A DNA stretch of 64,000 nt from JACJWR01 sp963842975 (GTDB lineage: Bacteria > Actinomycetota > Actinomycetes > S36-B12 > UBA10799), in the NCBI GenBank assembly GCA_963842975.1, contig CAWJIH010000011.1:67545-131544 (forward strand), written 5' to 3'. The notes under the pieces were generated by a model. It saw only the letters and a list, made by a program, of their open reading frames with translations. It searched no databases and was not told where the DNA came from. The translations under genes and the position numbers were made by a program. This document shows, piece by piece, positions 1 to 6,811 of this stretch (position 1 is the first letter of the stretch; the number at the start of each line of letters is the position of its first letter).

Positions 1-956
1 AAGTCAGGCGGTTGGACATCCGTGATCAGGCCCCACTCGAATCGCGAACGCATCCGATCCTCGAAGTCCGGCAACTTCTTTGGCGGCAGATCCGAGGTCA
101 CGACGATCTGCTTGTTGGCGTTGTGCAACGTGTTGAAAGTGTGGAAAAACTCTTCCTGCGTCTGCACTTTGCCGCTCAGGAACTGGATGTCGTCAACGAG
201 CAACACATCGACATTGCGGTAGCGGGTTTGGAAAGCATCGTTACGGTCATCGCGGATGCTGTTGATGAAGTCGTTGGTGAACTCCTCGGAGGAGATGTAA
301 CGCACCCGTGCCCCCGAGTAGAGCGAGCGGTTGTAGTGGCCGATGGCATGCAGCAGGTGAGTCTTGCCAAGTCCGGAGTCGCCGTAGATGAACAGCGGGT
401 TGTAGGCGCGTGCCGGTTGTTCGGCGACAGCTACGGCCGCCGCGTGCGCGAATCGATTTGAGCTGCCGATCACGAAGGTCTCGAAGACGTACTTCGGATT
501 CAGGCTCTTTCCCGAATCGTCGGCGGGTTCAGCCGCTGGCGACCGGGGCCAGTACCGATTCGGTAGTGAGGCTGCTGGTGCCGGCGAGCCGGAGTCGAGA
601 GATGCTGAGCCGTTCCCACTGCCGTCCTCCTGGTGGGCGTACGTGGAGTCGGCCAGCGCATCGATCGCGTCCTCGTCAAGCATCGGCGCGGCCTCGGCAT
701 CGACCGTGATCGCCAGTTGTACTTCATGACCGAGGGCGGTGGAGAGCGCCCGCGTGACATGGGGCTCCAGCCTGCTGGTCAGCACATCGCGAGTGAATTC
801 GTTGGGCGCGGCCAGGATCACCAAGTCTTCAAGGACACGCACCGGCCGAGTGAGGGCCACGAAGGCGCGCTGCTGGGCTGAGATGTCGGGATCCTGCGCA
901 AGGTTATGTAGGGCGGCATCCCAGATAGCCGAGAACTGGGCAGCGACTTGAGTCAT
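1..956 (-). CDS. dnaA: Chromosomal replication initiator DnaA (partial, N-terminal ~318 residues)
   Basis: DnaA binds DnaA boxes at the origin as an ATP-dependent oligomer and opens the duplex. The reverse-strand frame begins at ATG 956-954 (MTQVAAQFSAIWDAALHNLA), runs through an N-terminal helicase-loading domain and a low-complexity linker (about residues 95-150), and enters the AAA+ domain: NPLFIYGDSGLGKTHLLHAI is the Walker A region (near residue 190) and VDVLLVDDIQFLSGK is Walker B. It is cut by the window edge, so the rest of AAA+ and the C-terminal box-binding helix-turn-helix lie outside. It diverges from rpmH, as in other actinobacteria. A DnaA box lies 44 bp upstream of the start, which fits autoregulation. 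Confidence 0.97.
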   Translation of the reverse strand, partial: MTQVAAQFSAIWDAALHNLAQDPDISAQQRAFVALTRPVRVLEDLVILAAPNEFTRDVLTSRLEPHVTRALSTALGHEVQLAITVDAEAAPMLDEDAIDALADSTYAHQEDGSGNGSASLDSGSPAPAASLPNRYWPRSPAAEPADDSGKSLNPKYVFETFVIGSSNRFAHAAAVAVAEQPARAYNPLFIYGDSGLGKTHLLHAIGHYNRSLYSGARVRYISSEEFTNDFINSIRDDRNDAFQTRYRNVDVLLVDDIQFLSGKVQTQEEFFHTFNTLHNANKQIVVTSDLPPKKLPDFEDRMRSRFEWGLITDVQPPD

Positions 957-999
957 CGAAAATCGTCTCCCGCGAAGTTGCCACCCCACTTCCAGGGGC

Positions 1000-1008
1000 T
1001 GTGGATAA
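1000..1008 (-). promoter_or_regulatory. DnaA box in the dnaA-rpmH intergenic region
   Basis: TGTGGATAA is the exact complement of the consensus box TTATCCACA. It is the only perfect box in the 403-bp region (957-1359) separating the divergent dnaA and rpmH genes, and it lies just upstream of dnaA. A single box here suggests DnaA autoregulation rather than an origin. Apart from it and weak promoter-like hexamers (for example TACCAT near 1176-1181), I see nothing else in this gap. Confidence 0.75.
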
Positions 1009-1359
1009 CCTGAGCAACGTAAGCCCGATGACCAGTCAGGTGCAAGACCGGGCGACGCAAAAGACCCTACCTCCGGCGTGTCGCAGCAAGTCGAGACGGG
1101 TGCGCGGGTTAACGTTCCGCCGCTGCTTCGACGTGTCGCATAGGGGGGAATCGAGCAAGCGACCCACCTGTGGCGTACCATCTTGGTGATCCACGCCCCG
1201 TGTCGGAATGAGCGTCGAATGCTGCCGTCGTTTGAGGTTGCAGTCGAAGTCATCGGCAATGGCACGAGGGGCGACTAAGAGCCACTCACCGGACGCTGAA
1301 AGTTTCGGCGTCGATGAGCACACCGGGCGCATGCCCCAGACCCGACCACGGAGTTTGCG

Positions 1360-1497
1360 ATGTCGAAGCGTACGTATCAGCCCAACAACCGCCGTCGGCA
1401 CAAGAAGCACGGCTTTCGCCTGCGCATGCGCACGCGGGCGGGGCGTTCAATTCTTTCGGCCCGCCGGCGCAAGGGCCGCTCGTCAATCTCCGTCTGA
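1360..1497 (+). CDS. rpmH: 50S ribosomal protein L34
   Basis: A 45-residue, very basic protein with the classic L34 sequence: it opens MSKRTYQPNNRRRHKKHGFR and continues with the RMRTRAGRSILSARRRKGR signature. It is a component of the large ribosomal subunit. The ATG at 1360 gives the full family length and the TGA ends at 1497. It is followed after 7 bp by rnpA, the almost universal bacterial rpmH-rnpA-yidD-yidC order. Confidence 0.97.
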   Translation: MSKRTYQPNNRRRHKKHGFRLRMRTRAGRSILSARRRKGRSSISV

Positions 1498-1504
1498 CGC
1501 TCAC

Positions 1505-1930
1505 GTGCTGCCGAAGAATCGACGGTTGCGTTCGGCGGGTGAGATAGGCGAGGTCATCAGACACGGCGCACGGGCGTCTTCGCCCACTGTGTTGGTCTAC
1601 GCACAGCGGCGCATCGGGTTGACCGAGTCACGATTCGGGTTGGCTATCGGCAAGCCAGTCGGTGGTTCGGTAGTTCGCCACCGGGTGGCCCGACGGCTGC
1701 GTGCCGTCCTTTCCGAACAGTGCAGTTCGTGGGACGCTCGTGGGGTGGACGTTGTTGTCCGGGCGTTTCCCGCTGCTGCGAACGCGACGAGTGCGGACTT
1801 GCGTCGTGACCTTTCCCGATGCGGCCGCAAGCTTGATTCGATCTTTGCCTCAGCTGTGGGCTCCCCCAGCGCTGGGACACGGGCAAGGCGAGTTGGGGTC
1901 GCAAGTCAAACTGGAAGAGGGCGGACATGA
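1505..1930 (+). CDS. rnpA: Ribonuclease P protein component
   Basis: Protein subunit of RNase P, which binds the catalytic RNA and helps remove the 5' leader of pre-tRNAs. The 141-residue product starts at GTG 1505 (VLPKNRRLRSAGEIGEVIRH) and holds the family core: RFGLAIGKPVGGSVVRHRVARR is the RNR-type RNA-binding segment, followed by the VDVVVRAFPAA strand. The same frame is open further upstream (to 1208), but that extension overlaps rpmH and has no family similarity, so the GTG after rpmH is preferred. The stop overlaps the yidD start (ATGA, 1927-1930), indicating translational coupling. Confidence 0.93.
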   Translation: MLPKNRRLRSAGEIGEVIRHGARASSPTVLVYAQRRIGLTESRFGLAIGKPVGGSVVRHRVARRLRAVLSEQCSSWDARGVDVVVRAFPAAANATSADLRRDLSRCGRKLDSIFASAVGSPSAGTRARRVGVASQTGRGRT

Positions 1931-2289
1931 CGCATCTACGCCGAATTCTCGGTTGGTTGCTCAACGGTCTTTCCTGGCTGTTGATAGCCCCGATTCGGTT
2001 CTATCAACTCGCCATCAGCCCGCTCACCCCCGCGACGTGTCGCTTTCACCCCAGTTGTTCTGCTTATGCAGTCAGGGCCTTACACCGGCACGGGCCCTTC
2101 AAAGGGTTCGTGCTAGCCGGATACCGAGTTGGGCGCTGTCACCCGTGGCAACCGGGGGGGCTTGATCCGGTGCCCAGCAAAGGACGATGGCGTCCCGACA
2201 TGACCGCTGATGGTCGCACGGTGATCCCGCTGCGAGACCTCAGAACCCAAAACCCGACCACCTCACAGCCCACGCGGCTCGCAGCCTGA
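1927..2289 (+). CDS. yidD: Membrane protein insertion efficiency factor YidD
   Basis: Small membrane-associated protein that assists YidC-dependent insertion of inner-membrane proteins. The hallmarks are clear: an N-terminal amphipathic segment, LIAPIRFYQLAISPLTPATC, HPSCSAYAVRAL, GYRVGRCHPWQPGGLDPVP. At 120 residues it is somewhat longer than the usual 70-100, with a polar C-terminal tail that looks non-conserved. It overlaps rnpA by 4 bp and is followed after 19 bp by yidC. Confidence 0.95.
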   Translation: MTHLRRILGWLLNGLSWLLIAPIRFYQLAISPLTPATCRFHPSCSAYAVRALHRHGPFKGFVLAGYRVGRCHPWQPGGLDPVPSKGRWRPDMTADGRTVIPLRDLRTQNPTTSQPTRLAA

Positions 2290-2308
2290 CTGACGAAAGA
2301 GGCCAAGC

Positions 2309-3280
2309 GTGTTCATCATCGAATGGATCGAGATCCCGGTCTCCTGGATCCTCTGGTTCTTCCACTCCCTGCTCTCCCCCATTTTCGGCCCCGGGGCGGG
2401 CATCACCTGGGTGCTCTCGATCGTGGGCCTCGTGGTGGTTATCCGGATCCTCCTGATCCCGCTCTTCGTCAAGCAGATCAAGGCGCAGCGCAATATGCAG
2501 GTGCTGCAGCCGAAGATGAAGGAGATCCAGCAGAAGTACGCCGGGGATCGCGAACGGCAATCCCAGGAAATGATGAAGCTGTACAAGGAGACTGGGACCA
2601 ACCCGCTCTCCTCGTGTCTGCCCATCTTGTTGCAGGCACCGATCTTTTTCGCGCTCTTCCGGGTGCTGCAATACGGCATCGCCCAGGAGCAGGCAGTTGG
2701 TGCGCTGACGCAGGAACTGGTGACGCAGGCCCACGATGCCTCAGTCCTGGGCGTGCCGCTGTATGCCACGTTCATCAACGCGGACGAAACTCCCAGTCCA
2801 ATGGCGACCCGCATCTTGACCGTCGTGCTCATCGCCCTGATGAGTGCAACGACGTTCGCCACTCAGCGTCAGTTGCTGCTGAAGAACACCGCAGCGGACA
2901 ACCCGATGGCCCGTCAACTGAAGTTGATGTCGTACCTCTTCCCGCTGATCTTCGCTGTCAGTGGTGTGGCGTTCCCGATCGGTGTCCTCGTGTACTGGCT
3001 CACCACGAACCTTTGGACCATGGGTCAGCAGTTCTGGGTGATCCGAAACAATCCGATGCCAGGCACGCCTGCCCATACTGCGTACCTTGAGCGGCAAGCT
3101 GCGAAGCAGGCGCGAAAGGCGGCCAAGTCTGGCCAGGCCATTGCTACCGCGGAGACAGCAGCGGCCGTCGAACTGACTGAATCAGAGGAGTCGAAGCCGA
3201 CTCCCAACCGAAACCAACCCAAACGCCAACCCCGGAAGAAGCGCTCCGGAGGCAAGGGCAACACCGGTCGAAAGAAATAG
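2309..3280 (+). CDS. yidC: Membrane protein insertase YidC/OxaI
   Basis: Inserts and folds membrane proteins, alone or with SecYEG. The 323-residue protein starts at GTG 2309. It has the YidC/Oxa1 core with about five transmembrane segments: the first near residues 25-50, the cytoplasmic coiled-coil loop (QPKMKEIQQKYAGDRERQSQ), a helical hairpin (NPLSSCLPILLQAPIFFALF), then three C-terminal segments ending near WTMGQQFWVIRNNP. The tail (about residues 255-323) is strongly basic and low in complexity, typical of actinobacterial YidC and thought to contact ribosomes. It is followed 7 bp later by jag. Confidence 0.96.
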   Translation: MFIIEWIEIPVSWILWFFHSLLSPIFGPGAGITWVLSIVGLVVVIRILLIPLFVKQIKAQRNMQVLQPKMKEIQQKYAGDRERQSQEMMKLYKETGTNPLSSCLPILLQAPIFFALFRVLQYGIAQEQAVGALTQELVTQAHDASVLGVPLYATFINADETPSPMATRILTVVLIALMSATTFATQRQLLLKNTAADNPMARQLKLMSYLFPLIFAVSGVAFPIGVLVYWLTTNLWTMGQQFWVIRNNPMPGTPAHTAYLERQAAKQARKAAKSGQAIATAETAAAVELTESEESKPTPNRNQPKRQPRKKRSGGKGNTGRKK

Positions 3281-3287
3281 GTGACAC

Positions 3288-3764
3288 GTGGATACTGAGC
3301 AAATTAAGAATCTTGAGCGTGAGGGTGACGTTGCAGCTGACTACATAGAGGCACTGCTCGATATCGCGGATCTGGACGGAGACATCGACATGGATGTCGA
3401 TGGTTCACGTGCGGTGGTTGCCGTAGTGGGCGGTGACCTAGGCCAATTGGTGGGGGATGGCGGTCACGTCCTGGACGCACTGCAGGAGCTCACCCGGCTC
3501 GCTGTGATGCGTGAAACAGGGAATCGCTCCCGGCTCATGCTGGATGTCGACGGGTTCCGTGCACAGCGACGGGCCTATCTGACCGAACTGGGCACCGAGG
3601 CCTGTAGGAAGGCGACGGCGACTGGTGGGCCGGTCCGGTTGGAGCCGATGTCGGCGTTTGAACGAAAGGTTGTTCACGATGCAGTGGCTGCGGCTGGTTT
3701 GGTCAGCGAGTCTGAGGGCACCGAACCTGGACGTTTCGTTGTTGTGATCCCGTCCTCGGACTGA
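3288..3764 (+). CDS. jag: RNA-binding protein Jag/KhpB (KH + R3H domains)
   Basis: A 158-residue protein with a KH-like domain (about residues 20-90, including the GQLVGDGGHVLDALQELTRL loop) and a C-terminal R3H domain (about 95-155; the conserved PMSAFERKVVHDAV helix then GRFVVVIP). Jag/KhpB proteins bind RNA and influence cell-wall synthesis and division in Gram-positive bacteria. It lacks the long N-terminal Jag-N domain, as usual in actinobacteria. It starts at GTG 3288, directly after yidC in an apparent operon, and the parS palindrome begins 2 bp after its stop. Confidence 0.93.
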   Translation: MDTEQIKNLEREGDVAADYIEALLDIADLDGDIDMDVDGSRAVVAVVGGDLGQLVGDGGHVLDALQELTRLAVMRETGNRSRLMLDVDGFRAQRRAYLTELGTEACRKATATGGPVRLEPMSAFERKVVHDAVAAAGLVSESEGTEPGRFVVVIPSSD

Positions 3765-3766
3765 TG

Positions 3767-3820
3767 CGTTGGTGTGCCTGGTGATGGTTTCACGTGAAAC
3801 CATCACCAGGCACACCAACG
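3767..3820. repeat. Perfect 54-bp palindrome centred on a parS site
   Basis: The two 27-nt arms (3767-3793 and 3794-3820) are exact reverse complements with no spacer. The centre is the ParB-binding core TTTCACGTGAAA (3788-3799), extended to GGTTTCACGTGAAACC. A usual parS is only 14-16 bp, so this palindrome extends about 19 bp further on each side. It could also extrude as a cruciform or fold as a 27-bp RNA hairpin that terminates yidC-jag transcription. No T-tract follows. Confidence 0.95.
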
Positions 3821-3833
3821 TTTCACGTGAAAC
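3820..3833. promoter_or_regulatory. parS site (second copy)
   Basis: GTTTCACGTGAAAC is an exact match to the bacterial parS core. Its axis lies about 33 bp from that of the first copy, roughly three helical turns. ParB loads here, spreads on flanking DNA and recruits ParA and SMC for chromosome segregation. The parA and parB genes follow within 2 kb. Confidence 0.93.
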
Positions 3834-3872
3834 ATCATCAAATCCACCGATGCGTACAGGAGGTGTCAAAAA

Positions 3873-4535
3873 ATGCGCGACCTGAATGTTGACCCGATCT
3901 GGATCGGATCGATGGACGAGAAGTTGCGCACGTACCACGACATCCTTGCGACCGACGGCGTTGAGCGAGGACTGATCGGCCCGCGGGAGGTACCACGGCT
4001 ATGGTCACGGCACCTCCGGAATTGTGTGGCAGTTGCCGATCCGTCGTTGGGATTAGTGCCGCTGAATTCCGCGGTGGTTGATGTCGGGGCAGGTGCCGGC
4101 CTTCCTGGCATCGTGTGGGCGATCGCGCGCCCGGATCTGAGCGTCACTTTGGTCGAACCACTCCAGCGGCGCAGCATCTTCCTACAAGAGGCCATCCGGC
4201 TGACGGGAGTTGGAGATCGTGTGGACGTTGTGACGGGCCGCTCGCAGGACATCGACCCGCTCGACGCCGAGGTGGTCACAAGTCGTGCGCTGGCTCCCCT
4301 GCCGACGGTAGTCGAATGGTCCCTGCCGCATCTCCGGGTCGGTGGACGGATGTTGGCCATCAAGGGCGGCAAAGCGGAGGCTGAACTCGAGGCGGCCCGA
4401 GCCAGTATTGCTCGATGTGGCGGTCAGGGCGGCGAAGTGATCCGAATCGGTCCAATAGGAACGGATGGGCACCCAATGGCAACTGTTGTCTCAGTTCGAT
4501 CAGGACGACCTGGCGGGGTACAGCGTGGAAACTAG
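3873..4535 (+). CDS. rsmG: 16S rRNA (guanine527-N7)-methyltransferase RsmG (GidB)
   Basis: SAM-dependent methyltransferase that makes m7G527 in 16S rRNA; loss confers low-level streptomycin resistance in several bacteria. The 220-residue protein has the RsmG pattern: an N-terminal helical segment with RLWSRHLRNCVAVADPS, SAM motif I VVDVGAGAGLPGIVWAI, VTLVEPLQRRSIFL, and VVTSRALAPL. AGGAGG 8-10 nt before ATG 3873 is a good ribosome-binding site. It sits between parS and parA, its usual place. Confidence 0.95.
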   Translation: MRDLNVDPIWIGSMDEKLRTYHDILATDGVERGLIGPREVPRLWSRHLRNCVAVADPSLGLVPLNSAVVDVGAGAGLPGIVWAIARPDLSVTLVEPLQRRSIFLQEAIRLTGVGDRVDVVTGRSQDIDPLDAEVVTSRALAPLPTVVEWSLPHLRVGGRMLAIKGGKAEAELEAARASIARCGGQGGEVIRIGPIGTDGHPMATVVSVRSGRPGGVQRGN

Positions 4536-4743
4536 CGACAAGCATCAAGACACCGGCGCAGGCCAAGGACTTGGCTGGCCAACTGCGAGCGAACCACAAC
4601 CCTCCGCTCCGAGCGGCCAGCCTGACTCGCACACCGCTGGCGGCGCGACCCAAGAGGAGCTTGGGCAAGAGGCGGACACCGCAGGGTTGGGCTGGCCCCT
4701 TGGCGCCGGCGGAATGAATCCGAACCCGCGGATCTCGTCATGA
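4525..4743 (+). CDS. Possible 72-residue hydrophilic ORF overlapping rsmG and parA
   Basis: An open frame from GTG 4525 overlaps the last 11 nt of rsmG and ends in an ATGA overlap with parA (4740-4743). The product (starts VETSDKHQDTGAGQGLG) is Gly/Pro/Ser/Gln-rich and has no recognisable domain. Many actinobacterial ParA proteins carry a disordered N-terminal extension of similar length and composition, sometimes with a VSRETS motif near its start. Here the corresponding segment is in a different frame from the ParA body. It may be a coupled leader ORF, a displaced extension after an indel, or chance. There are no in-frame alternative ParA starts: a TGA at 4623-4625 closes that frame. Confidence 0.3.
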   Translation: METSDKHQDTGAGQGLGWPTASEPQPSAPSGQPDSHTAGGATQEELGQEADTAGLGWPLGAGGMNPNPRISS

Positions 4744-5525
4744 CTCGGATCGTTGCGGTCGCTAACCAGAAGGGCGGGGTTGGGAAGACCACATCGGCGG
4801 TGAACCTGGGTGCGGCTCTGGCCGAAGCCGGTTCCCGTGTCCTCGTGCTGGACCTCGACCCTCAGGGAAACGCCTCCACCGCGCTTGGCGTAGATCACCG
4901 ACTTGGGGTGGTCGGTACCTACGAAGTGCTGATCGATGGAACTCCGGTAGCGGACGCGGTCTACGCGTGTCCGGACCTTGAGGGCGTCGCAGTGATGCCG
5001 GCAACTATTGATCTAGCTGGGGCTGAGATCGAACTGGTCTCCACCGTTGCTCGTGAATACCGGCTCCAGCGGGCCTTGGAGACCTACATCGAGGCATCAG
5101 AGGATCCGCCGGATGTGGTCTTCATCGACTGTCCCCCGAGTCTGGGCCTACTCACCCTCAATGCTCTCGTTGCAGCAGGGGAGATCCTGATTCCGATCCA
5201 GTGCGAGTACTACGCACTGGAGGGTCTCGGTCAGTTACTCAAGACTGTCGAACTGGTGCGGGCCCACCTCAATCCCCAGGTTGAGGTGTCGGCGATCCTG
5301 CTCACCATGAGTGATGCCAGGACTCGACTGTCGGCGCAGGTAGCCGAAGAAGTGCGTGCCCATTTCGGAGACGCAGTACTCACCACGGCCATTCCCCGGG
5401 CAGTCAGGTTGTCGGAGGCCCCAAGCTACGGCCAAACTGCGCTTACCTACGATCCTTCATCAGTCGGCGCCGAGGCGTATCGGATGGCGGCGCGTGAGTT
5501 CATGGAACGAACGCCTGTGGATTAG
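4740..5525 (+). CDS. parA: Chromosome partitioning ATPase ParA (Soj)
   Basis: Walker-type ATPase that binds nucleoid DNA as an ATP dimer and drives ParB-parS segregation. The 261-residue protein has the deviant Walker A KGGVGKTTSAVNL (about residues 11-23), LVLDLDPQGNAST (Walker A'), and VVFIDCPPSLGLLTLNAL (Walker B). The C-terminal part keeps IPRAVRLSEAPSYGQTALTY, which is highly conserved in Soj proteins. The ATG at 4740 lacks a strong ribosome-binding site, so translation may be coupled to the upstream overlapping frame. Confidence 0.95.
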   Translation: MTRIVAVANQKGGVGKTTSAVNLGAALAEAGSRVLVLDLDPQGNASTALGVDHRLGVVGTYEVLIDGTPVADAVYACPDLEGVAVMPATIDLAGAEIELVSTVAREYRLQRALETYIEASEDPPDVVFIDCPPSLGLLTLNALVAAGEILIPIQCEYYALEGLGQLLKTVELVRAHLNPQVEVSAILLTMSDARTRLSAQVAEEVRAHFGDAVLTTAIPRAVRLSEAPSYGQTALTYDPSSVGAEAYRMAAREFMERTPVD

Positions 5526-5605
5526 TTGTGGAAAACGGTGATCAACCCTGATATGAAACCGTTATCGCCTCAGCTAGAACAGCCGTTACCTCCTGGTTAT
5601 CCCCA
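5516..5605. promoter_or_regulatory. DnaA-box-like 9-mers at the parA-parB junction
   Basis: Three near-consensus boxes lie at the end of parA and in the 142-bp gap before parB: TGTGGATTA (5516-5524), TGTGGAAAA (5527-5535) and TTATCCCCA (5597-5605). Each differs from TTATCCACA (either strand) by one base. The gap otherwise probably holds the parB promoter. Near-match boxes arise by chance, so this is only suggestive. Confidence 0.4.
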
Positions 5606-5667
5606 GTCTGGCGAGCCTACTTCGCTCTTCTGTTGTCCGGCCGCATGATTAAGCCAAGGAGGAACTG

Positions 5668-6663
5668 ATGAGTAGACCTGCACCAGGCCTGGGCCGTGGA
5701 CTCGGAGCCTTGATTCCCACTGCACCTGCGCCAGAGACGGCGCAGCGCGGCGACTCACTGCTGCACCCAGAGGGATCGGAGCCGTCGTCCGACGTTGTCG
5801 TGGATATGCGCGACAGAGTGCGTCGCAACGGCAACTCCCCTGGTGATCTTGCAATGGTTCCTGGCTTGGAACTAAGGGAAGTCAAAGTCTCGAGTATCGA
5901 GCCAAATCCGCGCCAGCCACGAACAGTCTTCGATCCTGAGGCGATAGAGGAACTCGCAGCATCTGTTGCCGAAGTCGGGTTCCTCCAGCCAATAGTGGTG
6001 CGGAGATCGCCGAACGGGTACGAAGTTGTGGCCGGCGAACGACGTCTCCGTGCGGCTCAGCACGCCGGACTCACGACCATCCCGGCTTTGGTCCGCGAAA
6101 CCGCGGATGACGATCTTCTTCGAGACGCCCTGTTGGAGAACCTTCATCGAGTTCAACTCAATCCCTTGGAAGAGGCAGCCGCCTACCAGCAGTTGCTCGA
6201 GGACTTCGGGTGTACACAGGACGAGCTGGCCACCCGAGTCGGCAAATCGCGACCGGCAGTCACCAACTCCATTCGGCTGCTACGGCTTCCGTCAGGAGTG
6301 CAACGCCGGGTCGCCGCTGGCGTCTTGAGCGCTGGCCATGCGCGTGCCCTTGTGGGTTTGGAGGACTCTGAACGTATTGAATCTTTGGCTACGAGAGTGG
6401 TTGCTGAAGGTATGAGTGTGAGGGCGCTGGAGGAACTCATCGCGCTCGGCCAGGACGACAATTCCGGACGAAAACGTCGACGGAGTCGCAAAAGTGTGTC
6501 GCCGCACCTGGCGGTCGAAGAGGATCTGGCGAATCGACTGGACACAAAAGTGAAGATCACCGGGACCCCCCGGCGAGGCAAGATTGCCATCGAATACGGG
6601 TCACCTGAAGACTTTGAACGGATCATGGCCGCGATCAAGGATCCTAGTACTTGGAGTGCCTAG
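5668..6663 (+). CDS. parB: Chromosome partitioning protein ParB
   Basis: CTP-dependent DNA clamp that loads at parS. The 331-residue protein has the N-terminal ParA-interacting motif (GLGRGLGALIP, residues 7-17), the CTP-binding ParB/Srx domain (about 70-165) with EPNPRQPR, GERRLRAAQHAGL (box II) and LLENLHRVQLNPLEEA, then a helix-turn-helix (TRVGKSRPAVTNSIRLLRLP) and a basic linker before the C-terminal dimerisation domain (VKITGTPRRGKIAIEYGS). AGGAGG precedes ATG 5668. The two parS sites lie 1.9 kb upstream. Confidence 0.96.
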   Translation: MSRPAPGLGRGLGALIPTAPAPETAQRGDSLLHPEGSEPSSDVVVDMRDRVRRNGNSPGDLAMVPGLELREVKVSSIEPNPRQPRTVFDPEAIEELAASVAEVGFLQPIVVRRSPNGYEVVAGERRLRAAQHAGLTTIPALVRETADDDLLRDALLENLHRVQLNPLEEAAAYQQLLEDFGCTQDELATRVGKSRPAVTNSIRLLRLPSGVQRRVAAGVLSAGHARALVGLEDSERIESLATRVVAEGMSVRALEELIALGQDDNSGRKRRRSRKSVSPHLAVEEDLANRLDTKVKITGTPRRGKIAIEYGSPEDFERIMAAIKDPSTWSA

Positions 6664-6715
6664 ACCGAAGTAGATTGAGCAGCGACCTGGTCCGTAAACG
6701 AGCGAAGGACACCTG

Positions 6716-6811
6716 GTGAATAGAGTCTGGAAGTATCTCGCAGCGATCGCAGTCGGGCTGGGTGTCGGCTTCCTACTGGCCCTTATTCTTCCGAGTCGGA
6801 GTCAGAACTAG
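6716..6811 (+). CDS. Candidate 31-residue single-span membrane protein
   Basis: GTG 6716, preceded by AAGGA about 8 nt upstream, opens a frame for a 31-residue peptide: a short basic start, one hydrophobic stretch (YLAAIAVGLGVGFLLALIL) and a polar end (PSRSQN). Length and polarity fit a single-pass membrane microprotein. Its 3' end overlaps the convergent amidase gene by 29 bp. There is no family assignment. Support is only the hydrophobic pattern, the start context and the position after parB. Confidence 0.35.
   Translation: MNRVWKYLAAIAVGLGVGFLLALILPSRSQN

Noticed and set aside
1208..1504. Upstream in-frame extension of rnpA
   Set aside because: It overlaps rpmH, lacks RNase P similarity and has no ribosome-binding site; the GTG at 1505 gives normal family length.
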